Shown in pieces: positions 23,968 through 35,982 of a DNA stretch of 64,000 nt (its first letter is position 1; every line of letters begins with the position of its first letter). Under the pieces are notes generated by a model, which was not told the DNA's origin, did not search any database, and saw only the letters and a list, made by a program, of their open reading frames with translations. The translations under genes and the position numbers were made by a program. The stretch is taken from positions 11,962,529-12,026,528 of the forward strand of contig NC_079906.1 of NCBI RefSeq assembly GCF_024868665.1, read 5' to 3'. The stretch is from Triplophysa rosa (lineage: Eukaryota; Chordata; Actinopteri; Cypriniformes; Nemacheilidae).

Positions 23968-25280
23968 CAATCTGCCCAACAACAAATATGGCATGTGTCT
24001 CACACAGGTATACAATCCTGCACTCCCTTGTAAAGAACATTAACACATAGATAAGACAACCAACAGCTGTGGCATCAGAACCCCAAGGCTGGTGGCTCCT
24101 TTTAATAGACTTTAATTGTTCAAGCCTGCCGCGGGTGAGGGCAGCCTGGCCTAGACCCATCACACAACCACGCTAATGAGGACAAGGAGTAAATCACAGC
24201 TATTGTCTTTCCAGGGGTGCCCTCCCTCTTCTCATATTTCTCTCACAGAGATCTCAGTCATTTTCACACAAGAGCCACCCTCGCACACACACACAAGATG
24301 ATTAATCTGTGTATTAATTATTGTCGCTGACAATATTACAGCCACTTCTGACAAGCTGTTGAAAGGTTGCTGTGTATGCGTGCATGTGCTTCTAATGTGT
24401 GTGAGGAAGAGAGAGCCAGATTAAGGATGAGGGACATAGATATAAAGAAGAGGATCCCGCCTCTTTATTAGGAGAAAAGTGAATCAGTGTGTATTGCTCT
24501 GACCTCATTTCTTTTCTTTGGGTTTTATTACAGAGGATGCCTTCTTGAGTCACATGGCACTTCCTTTGAACACAAAATTTTAAATTCCTCTTTGGAGAAA
24601 GATTTGAAGCTTTGTTTCGTTGAATTATGAGCCGGCTTTATAGCGTTTTAAAGGATTATACCGATAGCTCAGGTCAAGGATTAGTATTTCAGCAAACTGT
24701 ATTACTTTGATTTAAAAATAACTTGACGTCTGCAAATAATACCTAAAACAGACAACTAACGTCTTAAAAGCATTCCTATTTAATTTACTTGGTTTGAACT
24801 CGACTTTTAAGCAGCAACCCGTAAGTAATCTGTGATTTTGTGCTTCAAACAGCGTGACAAGTGGCAAAAATGACATATTTGATATAAATAGCTCGCTGGA
24901 CCTTTGCACACCCTGAACTTCACATCCCGCACTTCATTTTGTCCTCCATTAAGCCTCTGAGATGTGACACTATGGTTCGTCACTCCCTGCCATATTGGTG
25001 AAGAAAACAGGTGGAATGTGTAGAGACAGCACAGTTGGGAATGTTCAATGTGGACTTTTCACTCGCTAGGGAATCAGAGACAGAGCGGACAACAGAAAAG
25101 TCCGGGACAACCTTCTGTCTGTTATCTAGCATGATGGGTCTAAACAGCAGGACACTCATGTGAGTCACCGCCCGCACAGCCTGTAGTCATAGTAGGGAAA
25201 TGCACACAGGAAATGAATGGTAGTGTAAATGATTGAGTTGGATGGGGGTCATTTAATCTATAGGTGTTTCACAACAGGTC
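23968..25280. other. Unique DNA, no gene seen
   Basis: Short CA run at 24284-24295. No gene or full repeat recognised. Confidence 0.5.
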
Positions 25281-25370
25281 CAAATGTCACTATATACCGG
25301 TATTGTCAGTAACCGCGATATAAAAAAACACAAGTATCAATATCATTTCCATTCCGCACATATGAAAAAA
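25281..25370. mobile_element. Possible hAT-type terminus fragment
   Basis: ATATACCGGTATTGTCAG followed by AACCGCGATAT resembles the subterminal region of fish elements rich in paired ACCGGTAT/CGCGATAT motifs. No partner end or target duplication was found. Confidence 0.3.
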
Positions 25371-26104
25371 TCTTAAATAATTCAGCACAGTTTACTAGAA
25401 TAAATACAAAATCTGTGTATTAAAGAAATTTGGTTTATTTCGTAGATTTCAATTATGAACATGGCACAGCATCATGATACTTCAGTCGGTATAGTAAAAC
25501 CAACTAAGAACCACCGCTCCACAGATCTGTGCAAAAAATCCCTTGCAGATATACAGTAGTTACAAAAATGTTTACATGCTCTTTACTTGCATTACGCAGT
25601 TTGAATCTGAACTCGGACAAAAGCTGATGCTTTATTTTTCCAAGCAACGTGGCTCACTTTTTTTGCTTGTTTGCTGTTTTGTTTTGCCCGAGTCCTGAAT
25701 AAACAACTGAGCTGAGCAGAAGAGATATTAGTTTTACAATAGTCATCCCAGACCTGATGTAAGAGCTCCATTTGGTCCCCTTTAGTACAGTCCGTGGAGT
25801 CAGCGTTTTCCTGACAGGTAATTAAGTTCTCTTATCTCAGAAAATACAGTAGAACAATTTTCCACTCTAAATTCAGTTAATACAAAGTCTCTTTAAACTT
25901 TCACATCAAGTCGAACTCTCATCTTGACTTTATGGTCGCCTGTATTCTTTATTCTTTTTATAACTTTGTTTTTATAAAGGCTAGGAACGTGTAGCGCTGA
26001 ATCGTCAGCAGTTTTGATAGTACACACAGTGACCAAAACACCTTTAAAATAACTCTTTTGAGATGAAACCACAAAGTAAACAACTGTTGGCAGATAAAGA
26101 TTCA
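25371..26104. other. Unique DNA, no gene seen
   Basis: AT-rich; no named repeat or credible frame. Confidence 0.5.
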
Positions 26105-26275
26105 CGGTAAAATTTTACAGATTTTTACTGTTTTTACGCATATTTTAAAAATACTGTAAAAACCTGTCACTACAGAAAAACCTGTAAATTTACAAGAAAA
26201 ATCTGTAATTTTACATGAATGTTTTATGTAATTGCGTATTAATTTATTTTACGGTATTTTTCTGCCACCCCAGCT
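26105..26275. mobile_element. AT-rich foldback repeat (ACAGATTTTTACTGT family)
   Basis: TTTTACAGATTTTTACTG is mirrored by AAATACTGTAAAAACCTGT, and a second pair (CTGTAAATTTACAAG / TCTGTAATTTTACATG) follows. It ends in TTTTACGGTATTTTTCTGCC and CCCCAGCTGCCAG. I recall this palindromic composition from a common cyprinid repeat, but ends and target duplication are not defined. Confidence 0.5.
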
Positions 26276-26978
26276 GCCAGAAATATTTCGTTTTTTAACT
26301 GCATTTTTTATAGTGTTTAATAAAAAACTTGATTGCAAAAATATGTAAATAAATCTAATTCTGACCAAGTAACGTCCTTACATTGTTAGTAATCTTCAGT
26401 TCATCTTCTCAAAATGACAGACAACATTTTGACAGTTCATGACAACCAACAGCGACATGATACAAACATGAACGTGCTAATTATATAATTATCAAGCTAA
26501 TATATTTACTTTAGTGCATCAAACTTCAATGAGTTTTTGGGTCACGATGGCTCAGAATGGCGGCGCAGGTCACATATGGTGTTGTGTTTATTCTGCATCA
26601 CTGACTCCACTGACTAAAGCAGCTGCTGTGTGAAGGGATCATCCGAAGCTGAGCTGCTCTACTCTGTCTTTAGTCCTGACTGACTGTAACTAGCTACCTG
26701 TCATGAACACAGACTTTACATTATACACCTGTGCTTCTGCAACACACACATCCACATACACGCACAAAAAGTAGCTTGTGACACTCAATGTGACCCACCT
26801 GCAATTCTATTTCCATTCCTGCAATGACACACCGGTCACATTTTTCATGCTCAACCACACACATGGAGATGATTTTCCATTCAATTAAATAAAGTAGTGT
26901 TTATTTTGAACTATTTATACTTTCTAGTTGGCCTCCACAATGTAGACAAGAACTGACCCACAAACACACATTTTGACT
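26276..26978. other. Unique DNA, no gene seen
   Basis: No repeat or gene recognised. Confidence 0.5.
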
Positions 26979-27258
26979 TTAAAGGGACAGTTCACCTAAA
27001 AAGAACAATTCTGTCATCATTTATGCACCCTCATGTTGTTCAAGACCTGTATTATGACTCTTGTGGAACACAAAAGAGTATATTTTGAGAAAAGTATCAG
27101 TGGTTTTGCATCCATACAATGGATCTCAATGGGGACCAGTGTTGTTTGGTTACCAATGTTCTTCCAAATATCTTCTTTTCTGTTCTGCAGAAGAAAGAAA
27201 GTCATCCAAGTTTGAGATAACATGAATAATAAAACATTTTGGTAAACTATCCCTTTAA
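26979..27258. mobile_element. Angel-like foldback element with TTAA at both ends
   Basis: 280 bp. TTAA at 26979-26982 and 27255-27258. Left end AAAGGGACAGTTCACC, right end GGTAAACTATCCCTTT. The hinge GCATCCATACAATGGATCTC carries ATCCATACAATGGAT, a perfect small hairpin. A partial deletion (about 30 bp) has removed GAAGATATTTTGAAGAATG-type sequence from the left arm only. Confidence 0.88.
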
Positions 27259-28417
27259 AGCCAACCTTCATTGAAATCCATTGCCACTATGTCTTCTCAA
27301 ATAATGAGGTTTCATTACATTTCTGAGCACTTTTGCTCATTTTTGCCATATTTTGATCTCTATACAGTACAACACGTACAGCAAAACAACACAGTTATAC
27401 GAGTATGCAAGCACGCCCTCACACACACCGAGCGGGGTATCCCCAGTTAAATCTAAACTGAGGTTTCAACCTTTAACAGGTCAAACCCAACAGTACTGGC
27501 CAAAAGATACTAAGACCTCCAAGCACAAAGCATTTATATGTGTCAAAAGCCAATCTCTGCATAATTAAATTTATTGCAAGGTCAACTTCTTGGCAGAGTT
27601 TACAGTGATAAAGAGGAGGGAGGGGGGATTTAACAACAATTTACTGTCAGCGTAATTTGCATAGAATTTAATTCCTGATCTGCACAGACTGCTAATGTCA
27701 AGTGGTTTCCCAGTCTTACTATATTTTTTTCTTTTGGGTAGAAATGTACAAAGTCGATTCATAGTACGATCAGTATTCATGCTAACCTCTGGGTTATGAG
27801 GTGCTCATGCTCAATACCAACAGCTGGAGAAACAAGAGAGTCAGGCTGGTTGTACTTTAGTGATGCTAATAGAAACTGAAGATAACAGAGCGATGACCAA
27901 AGTTCAGCAGTAAGACAGTGAAAGAGAGAGTGATTCACTGTGGGGCGAGTGAGCAAAATAGATGAAAGAGAGAGAATACAGAGATATAGTGTGAAAGCAA
28001 AAAAGGAACCGAGATAAAAAGCCTATGATAGATGGAGAAAGAGTATGAGAGTCAGAGAGAGGGTCAGAGCAATTTAAACAAATACTGTAAAGAAATGAAA
28101 GAGATTTTATTTCCAAATTTCAGATTTTAGTACCTCCAGTACTCATTTCTCTCTTGTTAAAATGACTGTTTCAGCTAGGTTTCTCATTTACAACTTAAAT
28201 GACTGAAAACTGAAGATCAGCTTTGGGAAGAACTTAAGAAGGCTTGGCAAAAATGACAACACGTGTACAAAAAAAAAAATGCTCCATTAAAATGTCAAAT
28301 GTAGGTATGAGTTTTCTGGTAAATACCTGAATCATAAAAAAGCAGATCAAAAACATAACATTATTCTTTGGAATCTGTCATTTACAACAAAACAGATATG
28401 GAACACTGCTACAGTAA
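27259..28417. other. Unique DNA, no gene seen
   Basis: A purine-rich GAGA patch lies at 27915-28075. No gene or named repeat. Confidence 0.5.
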
Positions 28418-28420
28418 AGT

Positions 28421-28762
28421 AACTGTGCGTTCAGACCGCCGCCGTCGAGAGCGTCAAAAAGCGCTCTGGGCGCCCTGCCAACAACGCTGTAGGAAGATTC
28501 GTTGACGCTCTGGCGCTCTGACGTAGACCAAAGTTTACAGGGCTGCGTTCTCTGGAATCCTCTCAAGCGGTGGACTTCTACGTTCCGATTGGTTGCTGCC
28601 GAACCGCGTCATAGCTCATTACCATAAAGTTGACCTGATTTCAACTCTCCTGGACGCCCTCAACGGCCAAGACGCGCCACTGCTCGCTGCCGGCTCACAT
28701 TGAAAATGAATGACTTCCGGCCACTTTGACGCTCTCGACGGCGGCAGTCTGAACGCACAGTT
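28421..28762. mobile_element. 342-bp DNA element with near-perfect 38-bp terminal inverted repeats
   Basis: Left repeat 28421-28458 starts AACTGTGCGTTCAGACCGCC; right repeat 28725-28762 ends GGCAGTCTGAACGCACAGTT. Over 38 bp they differ at one position (C/T in GACCGCC versus GACTGCC). The trinucleotide AGT lies directly outside both ends (28418-28420, 28763-28765), a 3-bp duplication as made by PIF/Harbinger-type transposases, although that superfamily usually targets TWA. The interior is unusually GC- and CpG-rich. No transposase frame. The near-identity of the ends suggests a young insertion. Confidence 0.88.
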
Positions 28763-28765
28763 AGT

Positions 28766-29678
28766 GGCAAATAACTGTACTACTCTCCAGTGGCACGCTT
28801 GGAAATGGCAATAACAGCAAAATGTGTACCTACAGATTACATCTGAAGTACAGTACATCTCCCACAACACTTTAAACTCCACCACCCACTTACTGCTTCC
28901 CGAAGAGAGATGATCTCCACATGACTCTCACATGTCCCAGCCAAAAAAAGTTTAATCAGTCAAAACCAGACCACTAGCCTCAATCATGTCTTGTTTATAA
29001 TAAACTAGCTACAGTCTCTTGTGACTATAAAAATAACTTATTTTGATGTTATGACCTTGTGGCTAGCCAATGCCCAGAAAAAAATAACTGTGGGTATGAA
29101 ACACAGTATTTCATCGCCCAGCTCTAAGAGGAAGGAGTAAATCATCTACACTGCTTCAGAAACATGAAGACTGACTCTCAGGGCTGACACTTTAACAAAG
29201 TCTAGAGAAAGGAGTAAATCTCAACATTTAAATAATGTGGTTTAAATATTGATTAATCTATCAACAGATATCATGTATGATATCAGGAGAGGGATGCTAA
29301 AATAGGCATGACATAAAGTAACTGGAAATCACGTTTGAAGGAGCAAACATTGGTACACATAACAAAAACTTCTTCCACGTACAGTAGAAAAGTAGTCCCA
29401 CTTCAAAAGGACAATTTAAACAACTAAAAAAACACTTCTACTGAATAATATATGCAAGAACATTAACAAAGTGCATTTGCCCAACAGGATTACTTTGCAA
29501 ATCCATCACTGTGTGAAGAAATCGTGAAATGAATTTTTTTTTTCACAGATGCTACACTTTAGAGTTTCAGTTGTATTTAAGAAGTAAATTCTTGTGTAGA
29601 ATTTTGTGTTAAAAGACTATTTAATGAAAACACAGTTTTCCTCCTTTACACTTCAATCTATTATTTTAAAAATGACTT
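28766..29678. other. Unique DNA, no gene seen
   Basis: AT-rich. No gene or named repeat. Confidence 0.5.
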
Positions 29679-29844
29679 TTACAGGGATAGTCCAACCAAA
29701 AATGAACATTCTGTCATCATTTACTCGCCATTTTAAACCAGCATGACTTGTTTCTTCTGCAGAACACAAAAGAAGATATTTTGAAGAAAGAATGTCATAC
29801 AAGTTATGAGAGAATTTTCATTTTGGGGTGAACTATCCCTTTAA
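29679..29844. mobile_element. Angel-like foldback element, internally deleted
   Basis: Both termini survive (CAGGGATAGTCCAACC; GGTGAACTATCCCTTTAA with TTAA at 29841-29844), but the centre is missing: GATATTTTGAAGAA runs straight into AGAATGTCATACAAG. The copy is about half the length of complete ones, probably through deletion of the hairpin centre. Confidence 0.85.
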
Positions 29845-30465
29845 AACCTGCATATTTCAACCATACACCAACCAAACACATCCTATCCCATAACAACATT
29901 GAGTAATTCCCAATAATACCTAAAAAAAAATGCGATTTGGGGAAGCTGCGAGTTCAGACATATCAAGCGCCTGGCATGAGGAATCCATTTAGGAAACAGG
30001 AATAAGAAAATGTCAGCTACAGCGTTTGAGGCCACTTTTTCAGAATACAACTTGACAAATGAGAAATGATGCTTTCTGACTCAGACACTAAAAGGCTGCG
30101 CTGTGAATTTCAACCCTGCTCGGGGACCACATATGGCTGTGCATTAAAATAATGTTGCTACAGGGAGAACGTCCCATATTTACCTTCATGATCCAACATG
30201 AGGTACTGTGACTCATGTGTTAATATAAGACTGGTGGCATTTTAGAGTCATTCTCACTTAATTCTAAGCAAACATCATCTTGAGCGACTTACAGAAGACG
30301 TACAAAAACATTGCAAGTACGCTGGCGGACAAGTAAACAACCCAAAGTTGAATCTTGCTGCGTCATCCCGACAACTCGGTGACCAGAAATGGCCCAATGC
30401 ATCCGGCTAGAGCCAGTTAACTGGAGACGTTATGCTGATGCATTACTGCGGCCTCAAGTTAAAAA
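29845..30465. other. Unique DNA, no gene seen
   Basis: No repeat or gene recognised. Confidence 0.5.
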
Positions 30466-30709
30466 GTGTGTGCGTGTGTGGGTCCAGTTTTGCCTACATT
30501 GTGAAAACCTAAGTCCCCAAAAGCAAAATAAAACCTGAAATCACCTACATTGTGGGAACAAGCCGACAGTCCCCATGAGGAAAACTGCTTAGTAAACTTT
30601 GTAAAGGAAAATTTAAAAATGCAAGAAGTTTTATGTGAGGGAAGGAGTTAGGGTGAAAGGGCAGAAACTCACACTATCAAAATAAGTTAACTGAAAATCC
30701 TCACTGTAT
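30466..30709 (-). mobile_element. GTCCCC-type teleost repeat, opposite orientation
   Basis: Opens with GTGTGTGCGTGTGTG, then CCTACATTGTG occurs twice (about 30494 and 30544), followed by AGTCCCCATGAGG, AAAATGCAAGAAGTTTTATG and GTTAGGGTG. Order and motifs mirror the element at 7748-8012 read on the other strand, including the TG tract that corresponds to its CA border. Confidence 0.55.
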
Positions 30710-30996
30710 GTGTATAGCAGTACTCGAATTGAAGGGGGCCGGGGTTGCATCCGGGATCCCCCATAAGGCATTAGGGACCCCCCAAAAGAAGTAAAAAATA
30801 AACTTAGGGGGTTCCTAACAAGTGACAAATGTGATTAAATTCATGCAATGGATATGGTAAATTTTGTGAATTAATTATTTACCATCATTTCTATTTTAAA
30901 CTCCCCGCTCCACGTCTAAAGACCACTAAGCGCAGGACATCGTTGACATGACTGCTTGATTGGCGTCGCTCCGGTGAAGCTAACTTTAGCTAAACA

Positions 30997-31053
30997 ATGG
31001 AGAATAATAAACTTCCACCTGCAGTCGGGAAGAGGAAGCTTCTACTTTTTTGA
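30997..31053 (+). pseudogene. Possible remnant of hAT transposase N-terminus
   Basis: ATG followed by 17 more codons, reading MENNKLPPAVGKRKLLLF before a stop. A basic KRK motif close to the start, at the expected 5' position of the hAT relic, resembles transposase N-termini, but the match is short. Nothing of a BED finger or hATC domain is visible downstream. Could be chance. Confidence 0.2.
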
Positions 31054-31450
31054 GGGGTAATTTTCTCTCTATATATATCTATCCAATATATTTATCAACT
31101 CCATGTCGGGGCTTTTGTATTCCTTGCGTAAATTATTATTAGGCCTGGTTCTGGGGTGCTAGAGATCTCGATGAAGATGAGTGACAGCTTTTTAGTCATT
31201 ATAAACAGTAATATAAAAACAGTCCCTTGCCGCCACCTACTGGACGTAACTATGTAAACTATACTGAAATCGTTGACAAATCCCCACAACACTAACACAC
31301 AGACTGACCGCCGGTCTTGTCACAGTTTATCTTGCATTAAAACAAGTCTTTTGGAACAAACATTATTATCACAAAGTGTCAATCATCCAGTTGTTTTTAG
31401 GGAAAATAGTAAATACTACATTGGTAAATAATGCTAGAATTTTTCTGTTG

Positions 31451-31570
31451 GACGTACACTACTGTTCAAAAGTCATTTCTGTTCACCAAGCCTGCATTGA
31501 TTTGATCCAAAATTCATTAAAAGAAGACTGTTCTTTTATGTAAGCCTGTTTTTAATAAATAGTATATAGT
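31451..31570. mobile_element. ACTACTGTTCAAAAG-type repeat nested in the hAT relic
   Basis: ACACTACTGTTCAAAAGTC followed by GTTCACCAAGCCTGCATTGA and TTTGATCCAAAATTCATTAA. I recognise this order from an abundant cyprinid repeat. It shares only its first 16 or so bases with the copy at 1678. The right limit is uncertain. Confidence 0.5.
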
Positions 31571-31706
31571 TATGCATATTATTATCAAATATATTGTGTA
31601 TTTTGTATAAATTGTATATTGCGAGACTTAACCCCACCCCCACCAAAAAAAGTCTTATGGTGGGGACCCCCATAGGACTTGATTCAATTCAAGCACTGGT
31701 GTATAG

Positions 31707-32699
31707 TAGGTACAGTACTTTGCTAAATATGAACCTTTTTTGGGGGGACCTGTGGCATGTCTTCTGACACCGCATCTATCTGGAGGCTGTTCAAGATTGT
31801 GATAGGACCCAGCGAGTGATTGATGTCTTTAATTATCATGTGATGTAAAAGTGAGAAGATTACGCTCACATCTCGGTCTTTAAATGTTGCCTTTCTCCCA
31901 CCGTTATTAGTCACCGCTATCTTCCAGCACTGCATTAAACTGATAATAAACTCTGTGATCGGCCTGAACATATGTACTGAGGTACGGATGAGAAGATAGT
32001 AAGCGTTGCTCGAACTGTTACAGCCTGTGTTAATATACGGCCTGCTGAGAAACAAGATGGCAATTAGTGTCCTGTGGATGCTCAAGGCATCAACACAGAC
32101 ATTAAATACTACAGTCTTACCATATATTTACCTATTGTGACAGTCATAATTATATTACGCTAGCTGCTATGAGACTTTTATTCCATCAAGTTTGGCTTTG
32201 GACTCAAACCAGTCATTAGTATGGTGTGCACATGAGTCACTGGTTAAGTTTCCAATTTGTCATTCCTAAAGGCCCGAGTGTGAACCTAGAACAGAGAAAA
32301 TATTAAATGGCCTTGACTACAGAAAAGTTGACTGTTCAGCTGGGAAATCTTAACAAACAGCATTAACTAATAAAGCTGAAATGGCATCTTTACAATGTCA
32401 TATACAGGGGTTATAAAGCTTCGACATCCGGCCCGAGCATATAAATCTATAGGATATGTGACCACTGAGAGTATGCTGCACCATTCTTAGCGAGGCGATG
32501 GTGTTTCTAGAAACCAGCTAAGCATGGGTGCTGTAAGAGCCTGGTGTTATTAAACCCAAGCGTGGCTTTAAATGAGTTTAATGATGGCTCAAACGCTCGT
32601 CTGGTGTGTTTTGATGCATACCCAACATATGATAATCGCGACATAATAAAAATGGTGATTTCAGGATTTATGCAAATATGTACAATATATACAAAACAC
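31707..32699. other. Unique DNA, no gene seen
   Basis: The 120-codon minus frame at 31723-32085 has no domain or splice support. Confidence 0.5.
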
Positions 32700-32906
32700 A
32701 AATATGATTTATATCATATATCATTGCTGTCCTTATAAAACCTTTCAGGAAATGGAAAAACATGGAATGATTAAATACTGTGTTGTCAAAGTTGACAAGC
32801 ACTTTTTAATATTTTTATTGGTTAAATATTTGACACACATAAAGGGTGACTAATAATAAGGACAGCAGCAATATGAGATATATCATTATATATCATATAC
32901 GTAAAT
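32700..32906. repeat. Imperfect inverted repeat, possible foldback element
   Basis: ATCATTGCTGTCCTTAT (32721-32737) is answered by ATAAGGACAGCAGCAATATG (32855-32874); flanking TATATCATAT / GATATATCAT segments extend the pairing. The centre contains TTTTTATTGGTTAAATATTT. Family not recognised. Confidence 0.5.
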
Positions 32907-34733
32907 TTGACATAAACTGATGAGTTAGTACGAGTTAGATATCTGAGATAGAGGTAAATTCTTGTTTTATTTTTTCATAAATACAGTACCATAAATAACT
33001 ACTTATATTTTAGCATATATTAGCAAGCAATTATATTCTTATATAAACAGTATGACATATTCATCATTCTTAACACAAATGTGAACAGATATTGATCACA
33101 GACTGATGATTCTCAACATTGTTTGAATCATATGGATTGCATATGCATTCCTGCGCCAGGCCAATTTGATGGGTGCCGACTGAATGTTTATTTATGTCTT
33201 CTTAAAATCAATGGATGAATGCAATCATTGGCTTGCTAGACAAGTACAAATTGATCTTCATTTATCAAAAAGTGTTTTTTTATGTCCAAGCATTGGTGTT
33301 CGTTGACAGTTCCTCAATGCACAGCTGAAACTAACTGAAGATTTACCAACCTCATTCATCTACATCAAGCAAACACACCCATATACAAATAGACAAATAA
33401 AAATTATATTTGGATTAAATCTGTAGCAATTACGAGACTGCAAAAATAAAGCTCAGAAATACAGTAGTCCATAATGGGCTAGATGCATCTGGGTGCTATA
33501 TGACGGAAATCAAACGTATCATTTATATTCTTGAGTGACTGTATATTATTCCAGGCTTTAATGTTGACTGATGGGAAGCATTTACAAAACTGTGAAAAGG
33601 CAAACTGATTGGGTCAGCTCTTGTCACTCTCTTTGATTTATGCTCGCCCTTTTCATGCAGCTAATGTTTAATTTGCATTGCACCAATGTGCACCAAAACT
33701 GCCAGCTTTGAATAATACATGTTCAATTTACAGTCTTCAGGAATATGGATGAGTATTAAACATTTTCATAAGCCTCCATGCATAGGCTTTTTGAAATATA
33801 GATTCATACTCCTAAGATAAGAAGGAGCTGAAGAGTTATGTCATGGCCTTGCAACTCCCCCGCCGAGCTCCAACTAAACCGTCAGACACTGATGCTGAAT
33901 TGAGTCATCAGGGCCGGTCCGAACCGCAAAACTAATGTCACGTTGTCACATGGGCGTGAATAAACCATTGTTATGATGATTCGCAAAGCGCGGTGCTACA
34001 ATAGGGTTGACCTTTACTGCTAAAACTTGAGTCTGCGGGGTAAGAAAGTCAAACATTGATCGGACCACATGGATTATTCAGCTAAAATATCTTTTTACTA
34101 TAAACAGGGCTTTCACGTCTTTCAAGAAATGACGTGTTTATGACCTATCTATCTGTGACTTCCTGTTTCTTGTGATTAGATAAGGATTTTAACAAATCGT
34201 TTAATGGAAATTGCGCAAATTGTAGTCAATTAAATATTTTAAAGCTGAAATGTATTACTAGAGAAATTCTCAGACTTTGTGACCTTGCTTCCTAAAAGAT
34301 GTTAATTTAAATTTCTGTTCATAACTTTACACATTCACTTTTAAGTCTAATTTTACAACCTTTAGAGGCTTTCGATGAGCCTGAAGCAAATTCCCTTATC
34401 TGATTAAACAACATAACGTCGTAAATCTATCATTTCACCAAGTGTCATAAGCAAGATGTAAAAAACAGTTTTTGTGCAACTAAATATGTACAAAGACTAG
34501 TCAACTCAAACAACAATACACAAAATCAAGGGAAACAAGGAACACCGGGGCAGTGAAACATAAAAAGACTACAAACACCAGCGAAATAGACTACAAAACA
34601 CAAATTCAATATAAAAGACATGGAAAAAACACACAGTATGCTTACAGTGAGACGTCCATGTTCCTCATTCACATTTACTGTACATGAATGCATTCGGCAG
34701 ACAATTTATCCACAGTACATTCTAGCTTTTTGG
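32907..34733. other. Unique DNA, no gene seen
   Basis: AT-rich; a GC-richer patch at 33850-33990 has CpGs but no frame or named element. Confidence 0.5.
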
Positions 34734-35026
34734 GGGGAAAATACTCCCAAAAATAAAAATCTTGTCATCATTTATTCACTTTCATGTTATTCAAAACCTG
34801 TATGACTCTTTCTTCTGTGGAACACAAAAGATGATATTTTGAGAAATGTCTCAGTGGTTTTGTTTCCATACAATGGAAGACAATAGGGTTACAAATTGTC
34901 TGGTCACCAACATTCCTCAAAATATCTTCTTTTGTGTTCTGCAGAAGAAAGAAAGTCAGGTTTGGGATGAAGTAAGGGTGAATAATGATAAAGGAATTTT
35001 CATTTTTTGAGTGAACTACGCCTTAA
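34734..35026. mobile_element. Angel-like foldback element
   Basis: Left arm CCCAAAAATAAAAATCTTGT; hinge GTTTCCATACAATGGAAGAC; right arm AATATCTTCTTTTGTGTTCT and GAGTGAACTACGCC, with TTAA at 35023-35026. The left terminal motif has decayed to GGGGGGAAAATACT. Confidence 0.85.
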
Positions 35027-35430
35027 AATCCAATTTATCAGTACATGCATTCTCTATGACCCTGGTGTCTCTTGCAGCAAGCAGCATGCACCAAAACCGA
35101 AAACCAAAAGTTCCTCAGCTTTGTCACTGCAGATAGGCCCTGCTTTTAGTCCCATGGGATAGAAATGTCACAGAAAACCGAGCAAGAAAGTTTTGCGGTG
35201 TTTTTACCAGTGTTCTAAATATGCAGTAGTCTTGGTAAAATCCCACTTGAGATCCCCTTTAATCTCCATTGCATCTGCAGAGTTACTACTTATCAAATAC
35301 TATGCAGGAAACAGTTTCACATCATAAGATGATTTCAATAAAGCCAGTAGAATTAAAATGAGCATGCATTACAGCGTTCCCACTGGAATGCTTTATCACA
35401 CTTTGTATATCTTTATGTTGATTTATCTGC
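35027..35430. other. Unique DNA, no gene seen
   Basis: No repeat or gene recognised. Confidence 0.5.
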
Positions 35431-35780
35431 TAGCGTTGAGGGTGGGAGACAGTGAATCTGACTCCTTTGCCTACAGCCAGGAAAGCAGATGAGGGTGCCT
35501 GCTAATGAACAAATTACCAGTGGGATACGCTCGGGTCAGAAAAGCACAATCGCAGGCGGCACCACCAATATTAATCGCTCCGTAAAAGCTATAGCACCCC
35601 TGCAACGTGCCATTTGCCTTCCCCACAATTATTTGGATTAATTTATTAGCTCATCGCATGCCCAGAAACGCTGCACTGCTTTAACTACCCCAACAGAGCG
35701 CTTTCACAAATCACCCAAATAACCACAGACCTCGCCCACAAATCTGCAGTAAAACAGACTTTTATCTTAACCAGTCAGCT
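35431..35780. promoter_or_regulatory. Candidate conserved non-coding element
   Basis: Repeat-free and balanced in composition, with homeodomain-type motifs in a short span: CTAATGAACAAATTACC, ATATTAATCGCTCC, TTTGGATTAATTTATTAGC. The absence of any sustained frame argues against an exon. Function is inferred from motif density. Confidence 0.28.
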
Positions 35781-35982
35781 GAATTAGCCTTGCGCAGACT
35801 CAGCCTGTCGGGTTGGCGCTAGCTTTGTAAATGCTAGTTCAAATGCTGGAGCTGACTCTTGCCTGTGCTAGAGTTTGGCTATAGGCAAGGCACGCTGTCT
35901 CTTGGGACCCTCTTTGTCTAGAAAGCTTAAATAAACAAGCACAAAGTAGCAGAAAAGTTGAAACAAACAACAGACTTAAGTT

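Larger units (their letters stand above)
30718..31698 (+). mobile_element. 981-bp hAT relic with 8-bp target duplication
   Basis: Ends CAGTACTCGAATTGAA (30718-30733) and TTCAATTCAAGCACTG (31683-31698) are inverted repeats with two mismatches. The octamer GTGTATAG flanks both ends exactly (30710-30717 and 31699-31706), diagnostic of hAT insertion. Subterminal G/C blocks (GGGGGCCGGGG; GGGGACCCCCATAGG) are also mirrored. The interior retains a short frame at 30997-31053 and carries a secondary ACTACTGTTCAAAAGTC segment at 31451-31468. Confidence 0.92.

Noticed and set aside
31723..32085. 120-codon minus frame
   Set aside because: No family features and no flanking splice signals.
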